Part shown: positions 16,082 to 25,179 of the stretch, piece by piece
Position numbering within the stretch: position 1 is the first letter of the stretch
Layout: each line of letters begins with the position of its first letter
Assembly (NCBI GenBank): GCA_965226545.1
Contig: OZ245364.1
Location: 744,001-808,000, forward strand
Reading direction: 5' to 3'
DNA: 64,000 nucleotides
Origin: JAHRAW01 sp965226545
GTDB taxonomy: Bacteria; Pseudomonadota; Gammaproteobacteria; Arenicellales; Poriferihabitantaceae
Position numbers and translations under genes: made by a program
The notes under the pieces: generated by a model
Database searches by the model: none
The model's input: the letters and a program-made list of their open reading frames with translations, nothing else
Told to the model about the DNA's origin: nothing

Positions 16082-18256
16082 GTGGAACAAGTTCGCGCTG
16101 TGATGTTGCCGTCGGAGTTGCCGGCGGAAGTTGATTCGGTTGCAGAAGTCGATTCTGTCGCCGCAGTCGATTCAGTTGAAATGCAGCCGGCGTCGTATGA
16201 CATCTGGGATAAAAAATACCGTCTCAAAAGCATGGACGGCGCCCCCGAAGACGACGACATCAACGCCACCTATGCGCGCGTCGCCGGCGCCTTGGCTGCG
16301 GTCGAGGATGACGACGACAAGCGGCGCATTTGGCATGACAAATTTGTGTGGGCGCTACAAAACGGCGCGATACCGGCCGGGCGAATCATCTCCAACGCCG
16401 GTGCGCGCGAACACAAGCCGGCGACCAGCACCATCAACTGCACGGTGTCGCGCACCGTGCCGGATTCGATGGACGGCGTGTTGACCGCCGTGCATGAAGC
16501 CGGCTTGACCTTAAAAGCCGGTTGCGGCATCGGTTATGAATTTTCCACCTTGCGCCCCAAAGGCGCGTTTGTCAGCGGCGCCGGGGCGTATACCTCCGGC
16601 CCGCTTTCGTTTATGGACATCTTCGATTCGATGTGCTTTACCGTATCGTCGGCCGGCGGACGGCGCGGCGCGCAGATGGGCACGTTCGACATCAGCCACC
16701 CCGACATCATCGAGTTCATCCGCGCCAAGCGCGAAAACGGTCGGCTGCGCCAATTTAATTTGTCATGCCTCATCACCGACGAATTTATGCGCGCGGTGTG
16801 CGACAACGCCGAATGGAAATTGTCGTTCCCGGCGACGCAAGTCGAAGTTAACGACGGCAAACACGAAATCCTGTGGCGCGATTGCGCGCATGAAGGGCAA
16901 TACACCGTAAACGACCGCGGACAGGTTGCATGCCGCGTCTATAAAACCGTGCAAGCCGCGCATCTGTGGAATTTAATTATGAACTCCACTTATGACTACG
17001 CCGAGCCCGGCTTTATTTTGATTGACCGCATCAACGAGATGAACAACAATTGGTTTTGCGAAAAAATTCGCGCGACCAATCCCTGCGGCGAACAACCGCT
17101 GCCGCCGTACGGCGCATGCCTGCTCGGCTCGGTCAACTTGACTCGTTTTGTATGCGCGCCGTTTACCGCACAGGCGCGATTCGATTGGCAAAAATACCGC
17201 GAAGTGGTCGCGGTGTTTTCGCGGATGTTGGACAACGTCGTCGAAGTAAACGAATTGCCGCTCGGCCGGCAACGCGATGAAATCCGCGCCAAACGCCGGC
17301 ACGGCATGGGCTTTTTGGGCTTGGGCTCGGCGTTGACGATGTTGCGCATCACCTACGGCTCGCAACAATCGCTCGAGTTCACCGAACGCGCCGCGCGCGA
17401 GATGGCCGAAGTTGGCTGGCAAGTCGGCGTGCAGTTGGCGCGCGAAAAGGGCAGCGCGCCGATTCTCAAACAACAATTCCGCGTTACCGAAACGATGCTG
17501 GCGCAACGTCCGGAGATGGTCGACGACGGTTATCGCCCCGATGATTATGCAAGCGGCGCGGTGTTGATGGCGCATTACAGCCGTTATATGCGCAAATTCC
17601 CGCGCGCATTGCGCGACGCCATCGCCGAACACGGTTGCCGATGGACGCATCACACCTCAATCGCGCCGACCGGCACCATCAGTTTGTCGCTCGGCAACAA
17701 CGCCAGCAACGGCATCGAGCCGTCGTTTGCGCATTGCTACAGCCGCAACATTATCCAAGAGGGCAAAAAATCCAAACAAAAAGTCGATGTGCATTCATTC
17801 GAACTGCTCGCCTATCAGCAATTCATTAATCCGCAGGCTTCGCCGTTTGCCTGCGATGCCGCCAATCAATTGCCGGATTATTTTGTGGTCGCGTCCGACA
17901 TCACGCCCAAGCAGCATGTCGATGTTCAAGCCGCCGCGCAAAAGTGGATTGACTCATCGATTTCCAAAACCGCCAATGTGCCGACCGATTTTCCCTTCGA
18001 TGAATTCCAGGACATCTATCAATACGCCTGGCAAAAGGGGCTGAAAGGCTGCACGACATTCCGCTTCAACCCCGAGGCGCATCAAGGCGTGTTGGTCACC
18101 GAATCCGATTTGGCGTCGACCACGTATCGCTTCGTGCTGGACGACGGCGAGGTTATCGAAGTCCAAGGCAATCAAGAGGTCGAATACGACGACGAAAAAC
18201 ACAGTGCGGCGAATCTATACGATGCGTTGAAGGAGGGGTATTACGGACGGTTTTAA
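16082..18256 (+). CDS. nrdJ: adenosylcobalamin-dependent ribonucleotide reductase, large part
   Basis: Class II ribonucleotide reductase catalytic chain, about 724 residues, making deoxyribonucleotides without oxygen by means of B12. Visible blocks are KPATSTINCTVSRT, AGCGIGYEFSTLRPKGAFVSGAG, the active-site RATNPCGEQPLPPYGACLLGSVNL, RRHGMGFLGLGSALTM and HHTSIAPTGTISLSLGNNAS. The C-terminal dithiol found in single-chain enzymes is missing and lies in the next gene. The start is unsettled: GTG 16082 has a GAGG ribosome-binding site, ATG 16103 is next. The N-terminus contains a threefold VDSVA repeat before the conserved YDIWDKKYRL. Confidence 0.9.
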   Translation: MEQVRAVMLPSELPAEVDSVAEVDSVAAVDSVEMQPASYDIWDKKYRLKSMDGAPEDDDINATYARVAGALAAVEDDDDKRRIWHDKFVWALQNGAIPAGRIISNAGAREHKPATSTINCTVSRTVPDSMDGVLTAVHEAGLTLKAGCGIGYEFSTLRPKGAFVSGAGAYTSGPLSFMDIFDSMCFTVSSAGGRRGAQMGTFDISHPDIIEFIRAKRENGRLRQFNLSCLITDEFMRAVCDNAEWKLSFPATQVEVNDGKHEILWRDCAHEGQYTVNDRGQVACRVYKTVQAAHLWNLIMNSTYDYAEPGFILIDRINEMNNNWFCEKIRATNPCGEQPLPPYGACLLGSVNLTRFVCAPFTAQARFDWQKYREVVAVFSRMLDNVVEVNELPLGRQRDEIRAKRRHGMGFLGLGSALTMLRITYGSQQSLEFTERAAREMAEVGWQVGVQLAREKGSAPILKQQFRVTETMLAQRPEMVDDGYRPDDYASGAVLMAHYSRYMRKFPRALRDAIAEHGCRWTHHTSIAPTGTISLSLGNNASNGIEPSFAHCYSRNIIQEGKKSKQKVDVHSFELLAYQQFINPQASPFACDAANQLPDYFVVASDITPKQHVDVQAAAQKWIDSSISKTANVPTDFPFDEFQDIYQYAWQKGLKGCTTFRFNPEAHQGVLVTESDLASTTYRFVLDDGEVIEVQGNQEVEYDDEKHSAANLYDALKEGYYGRF

Positions 18257-18484
18257 TCGCTCGGTTGCGGTGCGCATTGGTTGGCGCAGTTGTTCGCATT
18301 TCGTTTGCATTTCGTTTGCGTTGCGTGTGCACTTTGTATGCAATTTGTATGCAATCTATACGCGCGTTGTTTGCATTTATTCAGTTCACTTTTTCGTTAA
18401 TGGTTCGAGTTTAATTTTTGATTTAATGTTTGATTTAAGGATTGCATGCCTTTATTTTGTTGACTTTATTTATCGAGACCCACA
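18257..18484. repeat. TTTGCATTTCG-type spacer
   Basis: The gap between the two ribonucleotide reductase genes contains near-tandem copies of TTTCGTTTGCA and TTTGTATGCAA (about 18297-18360). It has no gene and no clear terminator, so the two genes may still share a transcript. Confidence 0.5.
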
Positions 18485-19228
18485 ATGACCTTAAAAATCC
18501 AAAAGAAAATTGTCGGCTACGACATCGTCAAGCCGGATGAACCGCAGCCGCAGCCGCAACCGCAATCGCCGCCGCCGACTGAGCGGCGCGACGACGCTTC
18601 GAGCCAAGACAATGTTGCGTACATGCACGAGAAGGTCGAGCGTCCGGCGATGCTGATTGGCAGCACCTATAAAATCAAAACGCCGGTGTCCGAGCATGCG
18701 TTTTACATCACCATCAACGACATCATCTTAAACCCGGCCACGCCGTATGAAAAACGCCGCCCGTTCGAGATGTTCATCAACTCGAAAAACATGGATCATT
18801 ATCAATGGATTTCGGCGTTGACGTTAATCGTCTCGGCGGTGTTTCGCAAAGGCGGCGACGTGATTTTTTTGGTCGATGAATTAAAAAGCGTGTTCGACCC
18901 CAAAGGCGGTTATTTCCGCAAAGGCGGGCGGTTTATGCCGTCGTTGGTTGCCGAGATTGGCGATGCAATCGAATCGCATCTAAAAATGATCGGCATGATG
19001 TCGTCGCCTGCGCCGGACCCGCATCAACAACAACTGCTCAACCAAAGACGCGCCGAATTCGAACAACGCCAACGTTCGTTGCAAACCGACGCAACGCCGA
19101 CTGAACCGTCCGAACCGTCCGAATTCCCGCCGGGCGCCGAGTTGTGCGACAAATGCCTGACCAAGGCGATGGTGGTGATGGACAATTGTCTGACTTGCTT
19201 AAATTGCGGCGAGAGTAAATGCAGTTAA
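18485..19228 (+). CDS. nrdJb: NrdJb-like C-terminal component of class II ribonucleotide reductase
   Basis: A 247-residue protein that matches the separate C-terminal part seen when class II reductase is split (NrdJa/NrdJb, as in pseudomonads). The core reads STYKIKTPVSEHAFYITIND, RRPFEMFINSKNMDHYQW, SAVFRKGGDVIFLVDELK and FDPKGGYFRKGGRFMPSL. The C-terminus carries CDKCLTKAMVVMDNCLTCLN and CGESKC, likely zinc ligands and the redox cysteines that recharge the active site. An N-terminal linker is rich in PQ repeats (about residues 19-30). It should act as a complex with the upstream chain. Confidence 0.8.
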   Translation: MTLKIQKKIVGYDIVKPDEPQPQPQPQSPPPTERRDDASSQDNVAYMHEKVERPAMLIGSTYKIKTPVSEHAFYITINDIILNPATPYEKRRPFEMFINSKNMDHYQWISALTLIVSAVFRKGGDVIFLVDELKSVFDPKGGYFRKGGRFMPSLVAEIGDAIESHLKMIGMMSSPAPDPHQQQLLNQRRAEFEQRQRSLQTDATPTEPSEPSEFPPGAELCDKCLTKAMVVMDNCLTCLNCGESKCS

Positions 19229-19574
19229 CCGTTTGCCGATTGCGGCGTGAAGTTGTCGTTGTCCATCGCCGCCGAAACTTGTGCGTCACATTTACGTTAC
19301 TGTTACGCGCCGCACCGTGATTAAATAATTGCCGAACGAATCGATTGACTCGGTGCGCCGCACTTTAATTAAATGATTGCCGATGATTCGAAGTAACTTG
19401 CGCGCCGCATAGTTACCGCGCCGTTACTCGTCGCACTTTAATTAACCCGTTACTTACCGCACCATACTTAAATGCCGGCCGAATGATTCGATGATGTCTC
19501 GATGTAACTTGCACACCGTCGCCGCGCACAAGCGTCGGCATTGTTAACCCTCCGCACTTCATCCAGCGCCCACA
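19229..19574. repeat. AT-rich degenerate-repeat intergenic region
   Basis: This 346-base spacer shows repeated units resembling GCGCCGCACTTTAATTAAATGATTGCC (seen near 19300-19330, 19350-19385 and 19430-19475) with drift between copies. No gene or terminator is evident. It presumably holds the promoter of the MFS gene. Confidence 0.6.
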
Positions 19575-20858
19575 ATGAACTCCCCCGCGCATCGCGTGTC
19601 CGCCATGCATGCATGGCTTGCGTTTGCCGCCGGCACGTTGTTTTACGGTTATGCATTTGCCCAACGGGTGGCGCCGAGCGTGATGACGGCCGAGTTGATG
19701 CGCGATTTTTCGGTTGGCGCAACGGCGTTGGGCGCGTTGTCGGCGTGGTATTTCTACGCCTATGCGGCGATTCAAATTCCGGTTGGATTGTTGAACGACC
19801 GCTTTGGCCCGCGCAAGTTAATGAGCGCGGCGGTCGGTTGTTGCGCGTTTGCTTCGTTTGGTTTGGCGTTGAGCGAATCGCTGTGGGCGGCGTCGGTGTT
19901 TCGCGCATTGATTGGCGCGGCGGTTGCGTTTAGTTTTGTCGGTGCGTTGACGATTGCCAGCCATTGGTTTGCGCCGAGGCGTTTTGCGACGCTTGGCGGG
20001 TTGTTGATGTCGGTCGGCATGTGCGGCGCCGCGCTCGGTCAGGCGCCGCTTCGCTATGCAGTCGAACAATTCGGCTGGCGCAGCACGGTCGGCGCACTCG
20101 GCGCGCTTGGCTTGGCGTTGGCGGCGATGTTGTGGTTGGCGGTGCCGCGATGCACGCCGCGTGAAGTCAAAACAAAAAAGGCAACCGAAGTTAACTCAAA
20201 CGACGCCTGGCGCGGCTTGGCCGCAGTCGCCAAAAATCCGCAATCCTGGGCTTGCGCCGGCTTCGGCTTTGGCTCGACCGCAATCCTGCTGGCGTTTATC
20301 GGGCTGTGGGCGGTGCCGTGGTTGGTCGATGTGCATGGCTATGGCGTGCCGGCCGCGGCGGCGGTGGCATCGACATTCTTTTTCGGCTGGGCGCTCGGCT
20401 CGCCGTTGGCCGGCTGGCTATCCGACAAAAGCGGGCGACGCAAACCGATATTAACGCTCGGTGCGCTCGGCAACATCACGCTGTTTGCGCTGGTGTTGTA
20501 CGGCGGCTTCGTTTCACCGGCGTTGTTCTCGACGCTGTTTTTTGCGATGGGCGCATTCGGCTCGATGATGATTGTCACCTTCGGCTCAATGCGCGAAGTC
20601 AACTCACCGCGCCACAGCGCCACCGCAATGGGCGTGTTAAACATGTGCGTAGTCGGCTCCGGCGCGGTCATGCAACCGCTGGTCGGCTGGCTGTTGGAAT
20701 TGGGCTGGGACGGCCGCTTGGAAGCCGGCGTACAAGTCTACAGCGCAACAAATTACACCCAAGCATTTTCGGCGCTGTTCGCCGCCAATCTGCTGTCGTT
20801 AACGTGCTTGTACTTTTTGCGCGAAACGTATTGTCGACGGATGGAGAACAACAAGTGA
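19575..20858 (+). CDS. MFS transporter
   Basis: A 427-residue protein with about twelve membrane helices. The N-terminal half contains YAFAQRVAPSVMTAELMRDF and the motif-A-like GLLNDRFGPRKLM between helices 2 and 3. A second copy of that motif, GWLSDKSGRRKPI, lies between helices 8 and 9, as expected for the major facilitator fold. The pattern resembles the anion:cation symporter and nitrate/sugar-acid branch, but the substrate is not predictable. It is convergent with the AAA ATPase gene downstream, with a 16-base gap. Confidence 0.85.
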   Translation: MNSPAHRVSAMHAWLAFAAGTLFYGYAFAQRVAPSVMTAELMRDFSVGATALGALSAWYFYAYAAIQIPVGLLNDRFGPRKLMSAAVGCCAFASFGLALSESLWAASVFRALIGAAVAFSFVGALTIASHWFAPRRFATLGGLLMSVGMCGAALGQAPLRYAVEQFGWRSTVGALGALGLALAAMLWLAVPRCTPREVKTKKATEVNSNDAWRGLAAVAKNPQSWACAGFGFGSTAILLAFIGLWAVPWLVDVHGYGVPAAAAVASTFFFGWALGSPLAGWLSDKSGRRKPILTLGALGNITLFALVLYGGFVSPALFSTLFFAMGAFGSMMIVTFGSMREVNSPRHSATAMGVLNMCVVGSGAVMQPLVGWLLELGWDGRLEAGVQVYSATNYTQAFSALFAANLLSLTCLYFLRETYCRRMENNK

Positions 20859-20874
20859 TGCGCTTTGCGGTTTG

Positions 20875-22104
20875 TCACTCTGGCGTCGTTGTCTTGCGAC
20901 GATAGCGGCGGCGAATATAATCCGCCAGCAACGGCACGGCAAGTGCGTAACGGCCGTGGCGATTTTTAAACACCATTCCTTTTTGCGACAGATTGTTCAG
21001 CATTTGAGTTGCATGGCTCGGGCTGATTTTTTTAATGTCCGGCTCCGACGGCAACTTGGAAATTTGTTGCACGGCAAATTCATCCTGGCTGTCCGACAAA
21101 AAGCCCGCAACAATCCGCAACAAATCGCGTTCGCGGTCGGTCAATTGTTGCCACCGCCCGTCAAAAAAATCCGCGTCCAATTTGCGCCGGATGCGCTCAA
21201 TCAAATCTTCTTCGCGCGCGTCGGCTAAGTGGATGTATTCGTACAACTCGCGACACCAGTATTGAATGAAATACGGGTAACCCCGAGTGATGTTGTGGAT
21301 GCCTGAACTGGCCCTCGCGAAGTAGTCGGAAATTACTTGGTTGTCGTTTTGTACCGGGGTGAGCACCGCTTCTTTCGCCTCTTCGCGATTTAAATTGTTT
21401 AATTGAATCACGCGGAACATGCGCTCGGCAAAAGTGCGGGATTCGACAAGTTTGGGGAACAACGGCGGCAAGCCGGTCAGCACCAGCATGTACGGCATGC
21501 CTTGCCGCTGCAAAGAACTAAAGACATCGAGCAACATCGACAACGGAAACTCGCCGAGTTTGTCGTGGTCGGACATGTTTTGCGCCTCGTCGTATGCGAA
21601 CACAACGCCGCTTGGCTTGTTGTTTTGCCGCCGCAAGATTTCCCATGTCAACGACAGCACCGCTTTGAGTTTGTCGGACGCCAGCCCGGGCGTCGTTTCG
21701 GCAACCGCGGACAAGAATTGATAATCCGCCTTCACCTCGGTGGTGTCGGTGGCGGCGACAAATCCGATTGCGGTGCGTTCGTTGCGCGCCACGGTCATCC
21801 CGCCAATCTTGACGCCGAGGTCGGCGAGTATTCGCGTGATGAGTCGCGCTTCATTGTTCGAGGCGCTCTCTGACATGTCGTTTTCCACCCACAGCCAGCC
21901 GGCGGCGAGCGCATCGGTCTTAAAAAAATCGCGCAGCAACGATGTCTTGCCGATGCCTCGAATGCCTGTCAAAATGGCGTTTTCCAATATGGTGGTTTGT
22001 TCGAGCAGGCGACGAAACTCGGCACGTTCGGCTTGTCGCCCGGCTAAATGCGGCGGAGAATGACCTGCGCCGGGCTGATACGGGTTGCGGATGGGGGTGT
22101 TCAT
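20875..22104 (-). CDS. stand-alone AAA ATPase (ORC1/Cdc6-archaeal ATPase type)
   Basis: A 409-residue P-loop ATPase. The Walker A motif GIRGIGKT occupies residues 47-54 and the Walker B is VVFAYDEAQNM. The following LVLTGLPPLFPKLVESRTFAERM is a sensor-like region, and GYPYFIQYWCRELYEY is typical of archaeal-type STAND/ATPase_2 proteins. The C-terminal third (LSQKGMVFKNRHGRYALAVP) reads as a winged-helix domain. The gene is lower in GC than its neighbours and stands alone between MFS and pyk, suggesting acquisition. The function is unknown; DNA binding and regulation of its own repeat-rich promoter are possible. Confidence 0.75.
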   Translation of the reverse strand: MNTPIRNPYQPGAGHSPPHLAGRQAERAEFRRLLEQTTILENAILTGIRGIGKTSLLRDFFKTDALAAGWLWVENDMSESASNNEARLITRILADLGVKIGGMTVARNERTAIGFVAATDTTEVKADYQFLSAVAETTPGLASDKLKAVLSLTWEILRRQNNKPSGVVFAYDEAQNMSDHDKLGEFPLSMLLDVFSSLQRQGMPYMLVLTGLPPLFPKLVESRTFAERMFRVIQLNNLNREEAKEAVLTPVQNDNQVISDYFARASSGIHNITRGYPYFIQYWCRELYEYIHLADAREEDLIERIRRKLDADFFDGRWQQLTDRERDLLRIVAGFLSDSQDEFAVQQISKLPSEPDIKKISPSHATQMLNNLSQKGMVFKNRHGRYALAVPLLADYIRRRYRRKTTTPE

Positions 22105-22109
22105 GGACG

Positions 22110-22177
22110 GTAAATTTAGGTTGAAATTTAGATTGATTTAGCCGATTGGCTAAATTTATACTATACCCTAAATTTAG
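22110..22177 (-). promoter_or_regulatory. repeat-rich operator/promoter of the AAA ATPase gene
   Basis: Four AAATTTAG-type sites lie at 22111-22119, 22123-22131, 22150-22158 and 22168-22177, the last being the palindrome CTAAATTTAG. Inside them is a perfect inverted repeat, TTTAGCC-GATT-GGCTAAA (22137-22154). On the minus strand a TATAGT/TATAAA stretch between the outer copies could be the -10 element. The layout suggests an operator that overlaps the promoter. Confidence 0.6.
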
Positions 22178-22233
22178 TGCGTTATTATAATTTTTATCCA
22201 TCGATTAATCGGCGCCGCAACGGCGCGATGCAC

Positions 22234-23691
22234 CTATTCCGCCGTCAGCACGCGAATCAAATTGGTGCTGCCGGCTTGGTGTGAACTGCCGGCGGTGAGT
22301 ATCACCAAATCATCGGGGTGTACATAGCCGAGTTCGGCCGCGCGTGACAGGGCGAAGCGGATTTTGTCTTGGTCGGAGCCGTCGCCGCGGTAATGCACCG
22401 GCAAAATTCCCCAGTTCAACGCCAGCCGACGCATCACTTCGCGCGATGAAGTCACCGCCAAAATCAGGCTGGACGGGCGATATTTGGAAATCATCCGCGA
22501 GGTTAAGCCGGTTTCGGTGAGAGCGACAATCGCCGCCACTTTTAAATGATTCGCCATCGTAATCGCGGCTTGGGCGACCGCTTCGGTCACTTCATCGGAC
22601 GGGCTGGGGTGAATTTGTTGCAGGTAGCCGTATCGGCTCAGCCCGGCTTCGGCGTCCAAGGCGAGTTCAATCATGGTCTTGACCGATTCGAGCGGATGTC
22701 GGCCGCTGGCGGTTTCGCCGGACAACATCACGGCCGAGGTGCCGTCAAAAATCGCGTTGGCGACGTCGCTGACTTCGGCGCGCGTCGGGCGCGGATTGCG
22801 CTCCATCGAATCCAGCATTTGGGTTGCGGTAATCACCGGCTTGCCGGCCGACACGGTGGCGCGGATGATTTGCTTTTGTATCGTCGGGCCTTCGCCCATC
22901 TCGAGTTCAATTCCCAAATCGCCGCGCGCGACCATCACGCCGTCGGCTGATTTTATAATCGCATCGATGTTGTTGACGCCGTCGCGGTTTTCAATCTTGG
23001 CGATAATCGGAATGTTCGCGCCGCGCAAACGAAGTTGTTCGCGCAACGCTTCGATGTCGTCGGCGCTTTGGATAAACGACGCGGCGATGTAATCGGCTTG
23101 ATGTTCGGCCGCAAAATCGGCTTCGCGCGCGTCGTCGGTGGCGATGCCGTCATACGCGCCGGCGTTGCCCGGCAGATTCACGCCCTTGCGGTCGCGCAAC
23201 ACGCCGCCGCATTCGACGCGGCAATCGATGACGCCGTCGCGCGTGTTGGTTACGATTAATTCAATCTGCCCGTCGTCCAACATGATGCGGTCATCGCGCG
23301 ACACTTGCGCGCTTAAGTTGGGATGGGTGACGGCGACGCCGACGTTGTCGGCATCGTTGACATCATCGACATCATCGCCGCGCGCGTCCTTGTCGTACAG
23401 CGCAAACCGTTGGTCGCGCTCGAGCAACAATTCGCCGTGCGGCAGTCGCGCCGTGCGAATCTCGCGTCCGCGCGTGTCAATCATAATCGCCGGGGAGGCG
23501 CCGAGTGATTCGGCGACGCGGCGAATGCGCCGCAAGGTCTTGCCGTGCGATTCCAAATCGCCGTGCGACATGTTCAATCGCGCGACATTGACGCCGGCTT
23601 GCAGCATTGCGCGCAACATCGCATCACTGTCGCAAGCCGGGCCAATCGTGGCGATGACTTTGGTTTTGCGGAATTTGGGCGCGGTGTTCAG
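22234..23691 (-). CDS. pyk: pyruvate kinase, apparently with a CTG start
   Basis: Pyruvate kinase, the last step of glycolysis. Blocks are KFRKTKVIATIGPACDSDAM, GVNVARLNMSHGD, FIQSADDIEALREQL, IIAKIENRDGVNNIDAII, VMVARGDLGIELEMG, KPVITATQMLDSM and DVANAIFDGTSAVMLSGETA. The conserved N-terminus lies upstream of the first ATG (23619), in frame, but no ATG, GTG or TTG occurs before an in-frame TAA. The best candidate is CTG at 23691, eight bases after a GAG ribosome-binding element. A TATAAT box lies about 60 bases further up. A low-complexity DDVDDVNDADN insertion sits in the B domain. Confidence 0.88.
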   Translation of the reverse strand: MNTAPKFRKTKVIATIGPACDSDAMLRAMLQAGVNVARLNMSHGDLESHGKTLRRIRRVAESLGASPAIMIDTRGREIRTARLPHGELLLERDQRFALYDKDARGDDVDDVNDADNVGVAVTHPNLSAQVSRDDRIMLDDGQIELIVTNTRDGVIDCRVECGGVLRDRKGVNLPGNAGAYDGIATDDAREADFAAEHQADYIAASFIQSADDIEALREQLRLRGANIPIIAKIENRDGVNNIDAIIKSADGVMVARGDLGIELEMGEGPTIQKQIIRATVSAGKPVITATQMLDSMERNPRPTRAEVSDVANAIFDGTSAVMLSGETASGRHPLESVKTMIELALDAEAGLSRYGYLQQIHPSPSDEVTEAVAQAAITMANHLKVAAIVALTETGLTSRMISKYRPSSLILAVTSSREVMRRLALNWGILPVHYRGDGSDQDKIRFALSRAAELGYVHPDDLVILTAGSSHQAGSTNLIRVLTAE

Positions 23692-24007
23692 GGCGGGTCT
23701 CGGCGTGGTCGGTCGTGTCGCAAGGCGCGGGCGCGATTATACTGCACCGTCGCAATGCGTGCGCGTTGTCTTAATGGACGATAATTTACGATGATTGCAC
23801 AGTTGATTCGCAATGAAGTTGCGTGCGTGGATTGGTTTGATTCGTAACCTTGAATCAATGCACAATCGAATTGACTTGCCAATTGATTCGATTAACACTT
23901 AACGCATTAATTATTTATTAATAAATGATTCATAAGTTAACTAAGTTAACTTAAATAAGTTAACCTATTTATTAATTCACCACCAACGTTACCCAACCGT
24001 TCTTATC

Positions 24008-25084
24008 ATGCGCAAAAAAATCGCGCCGGCGCGACTGTGGTTTTATCTGCTGTTGCCGCTTGTTTGTTTTTTGGTTTTTGTTTATCCGTGGGCGCGGCTG
24101 GCGAATTGGCATGCGCCCGGCGCGGTCGGTTGGTTGAGTGCGGCGGTGTTGTGGGCTGCGGCGTTGGTTGGCTTGGTGGTTTCGTTTCGCACGCCAAAGA
24201 TGGTGTTGCGCAGCCTGATGGTGCATTGGATGGGCGTCGGGTTTATTTTGTTGGTGGTGGTGAGCGGCTATGAAGCGTTGCGTCCGTTTGCGCGCTTCGA
24301 CGACCGTGCCGCGGTCGGTTGGATTATCCTCGCGGCCGGGTTGTTGTCGGTTGCGGCGGTGTTCGCATCGCATTTGTTAACCGTCAAACGATTGCACATC
24401 AACACCGACAAAGTCACCCGCCGTCATCGCATCGTGCAAATCAGCGATGTGCATATCGGCTCGCGCAGCAAAGCGTATTTGGCGCGCATCGTGCGGCGCA
24501 TTAATTTGCTCAACCCCGATTTGGTGGTGATTACCGGCGACTTGGTCGATTCATCGGTCGTCGGTCACGCCGAGTTGCACGGCTTGCGGCGATTGCGCGC
24601 GCGCACATTTTTCAGCGTCGGCAATCATGAACGCTACGCCGATTTGGGCAAGGTGCTCGGCGTGCTTGCCGACATGCGCATCGAGCCGTTGCGCCAACAA
24701 AGCGCGCTCGAAGGCGAGTTGCAAATCATCGGCATCGACGACGCCGATTCGCCGCGCCAAGTCGCCGAACAATTGCCGACGATTGCGCGCATCGCGCGAC
24801 GGTATTCGGTGCTGTTGTATCACCGCCCGCACGGTTGGGAATCTGCGCGCCAACACGGCGTCGATTTAATGCTGTGCGGACACACTCACAACGGACAAAT
24901 TTTTCCGTTTAACTTGTTGGTCAAACAACAATTCAAACGCATCAGCGGTTTGTATCGCGCCGCCGACGGTCATCTTTATGTTTCACCGGGCACCGGCACT
25001 TGGGGTCCGCTGATGCGACTCGGTTCGTTTAATGAAATCACCTGCATCGATGTTGCGCCGACGCTGTCGCGTGTGCATCGTTAG
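24008..25084 (+). CDS. membrane-anchored metallophosphoesterase (YkuE/YaeI type)
   Basis: A 358-residue protein with four to five N-terminal membrane helices (about residues 10-135) and a calcineurin-like phosphoesterase domain. Metal-ligand motifs appear in order: IVQISDVHIGS, VVITGDLVDS, SVGNHERYAD and LMLCGHTHNGQIFPFN. Related YkuE/YaeI proteins act on phospholipid or UDP-linked substrates at the membrane. It is a single gene. The upstream spacer (23830-24000) is an AT-rich tract of TTAAGT/GTTAAC repeats that ends four bases from the start. Confidence 0.85.
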   Translation: MRKKIAPARLWFYLLLPLVCFLVFVYPWARLANWHAPGAVGWLSAAVLWAAALVGLVVSFRTPKMVLRSLMVHWMGVGFILLVVVSGYEALRPFARFDDRAAVGWIILAAGLLSVAAVFASHLLTVKRLHINTDKVTRRHRIVQISDVHIGSRSKAYLARIVRRINLLNPDLVVITGDLVDSSVVGHAELHGLRRLRARTFFSVGNHERYADLGKVLGVLADMRIEPLRQQSALEGELQIIGIDDADSPRQVAEQLPTIARIARRYSVLLYHRPHGWESARQHGVDLMLCGHTHNGQIFPFNLLVKQQFKRISGLYRAADGHLYVSPGTGTWGPLMRLGSFNEITCIDVAPTLSRVHR

Positions 25085-25179
25085 TTGCGATTCGAATCAC
25101 TGCAATTCGAATTACCGCAATTCGAAATAATTTTAATTCGAATAACCATTCGAATTATTTACAGTCAACAGTGCGCGCG

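Noticed and set aside
20875..22104. AAA ATPase as part of a transposon or prophage
   Set aside because: No transposase, integrase, terminal repeats or phage genes are near it; it appears as a single inserted gene.
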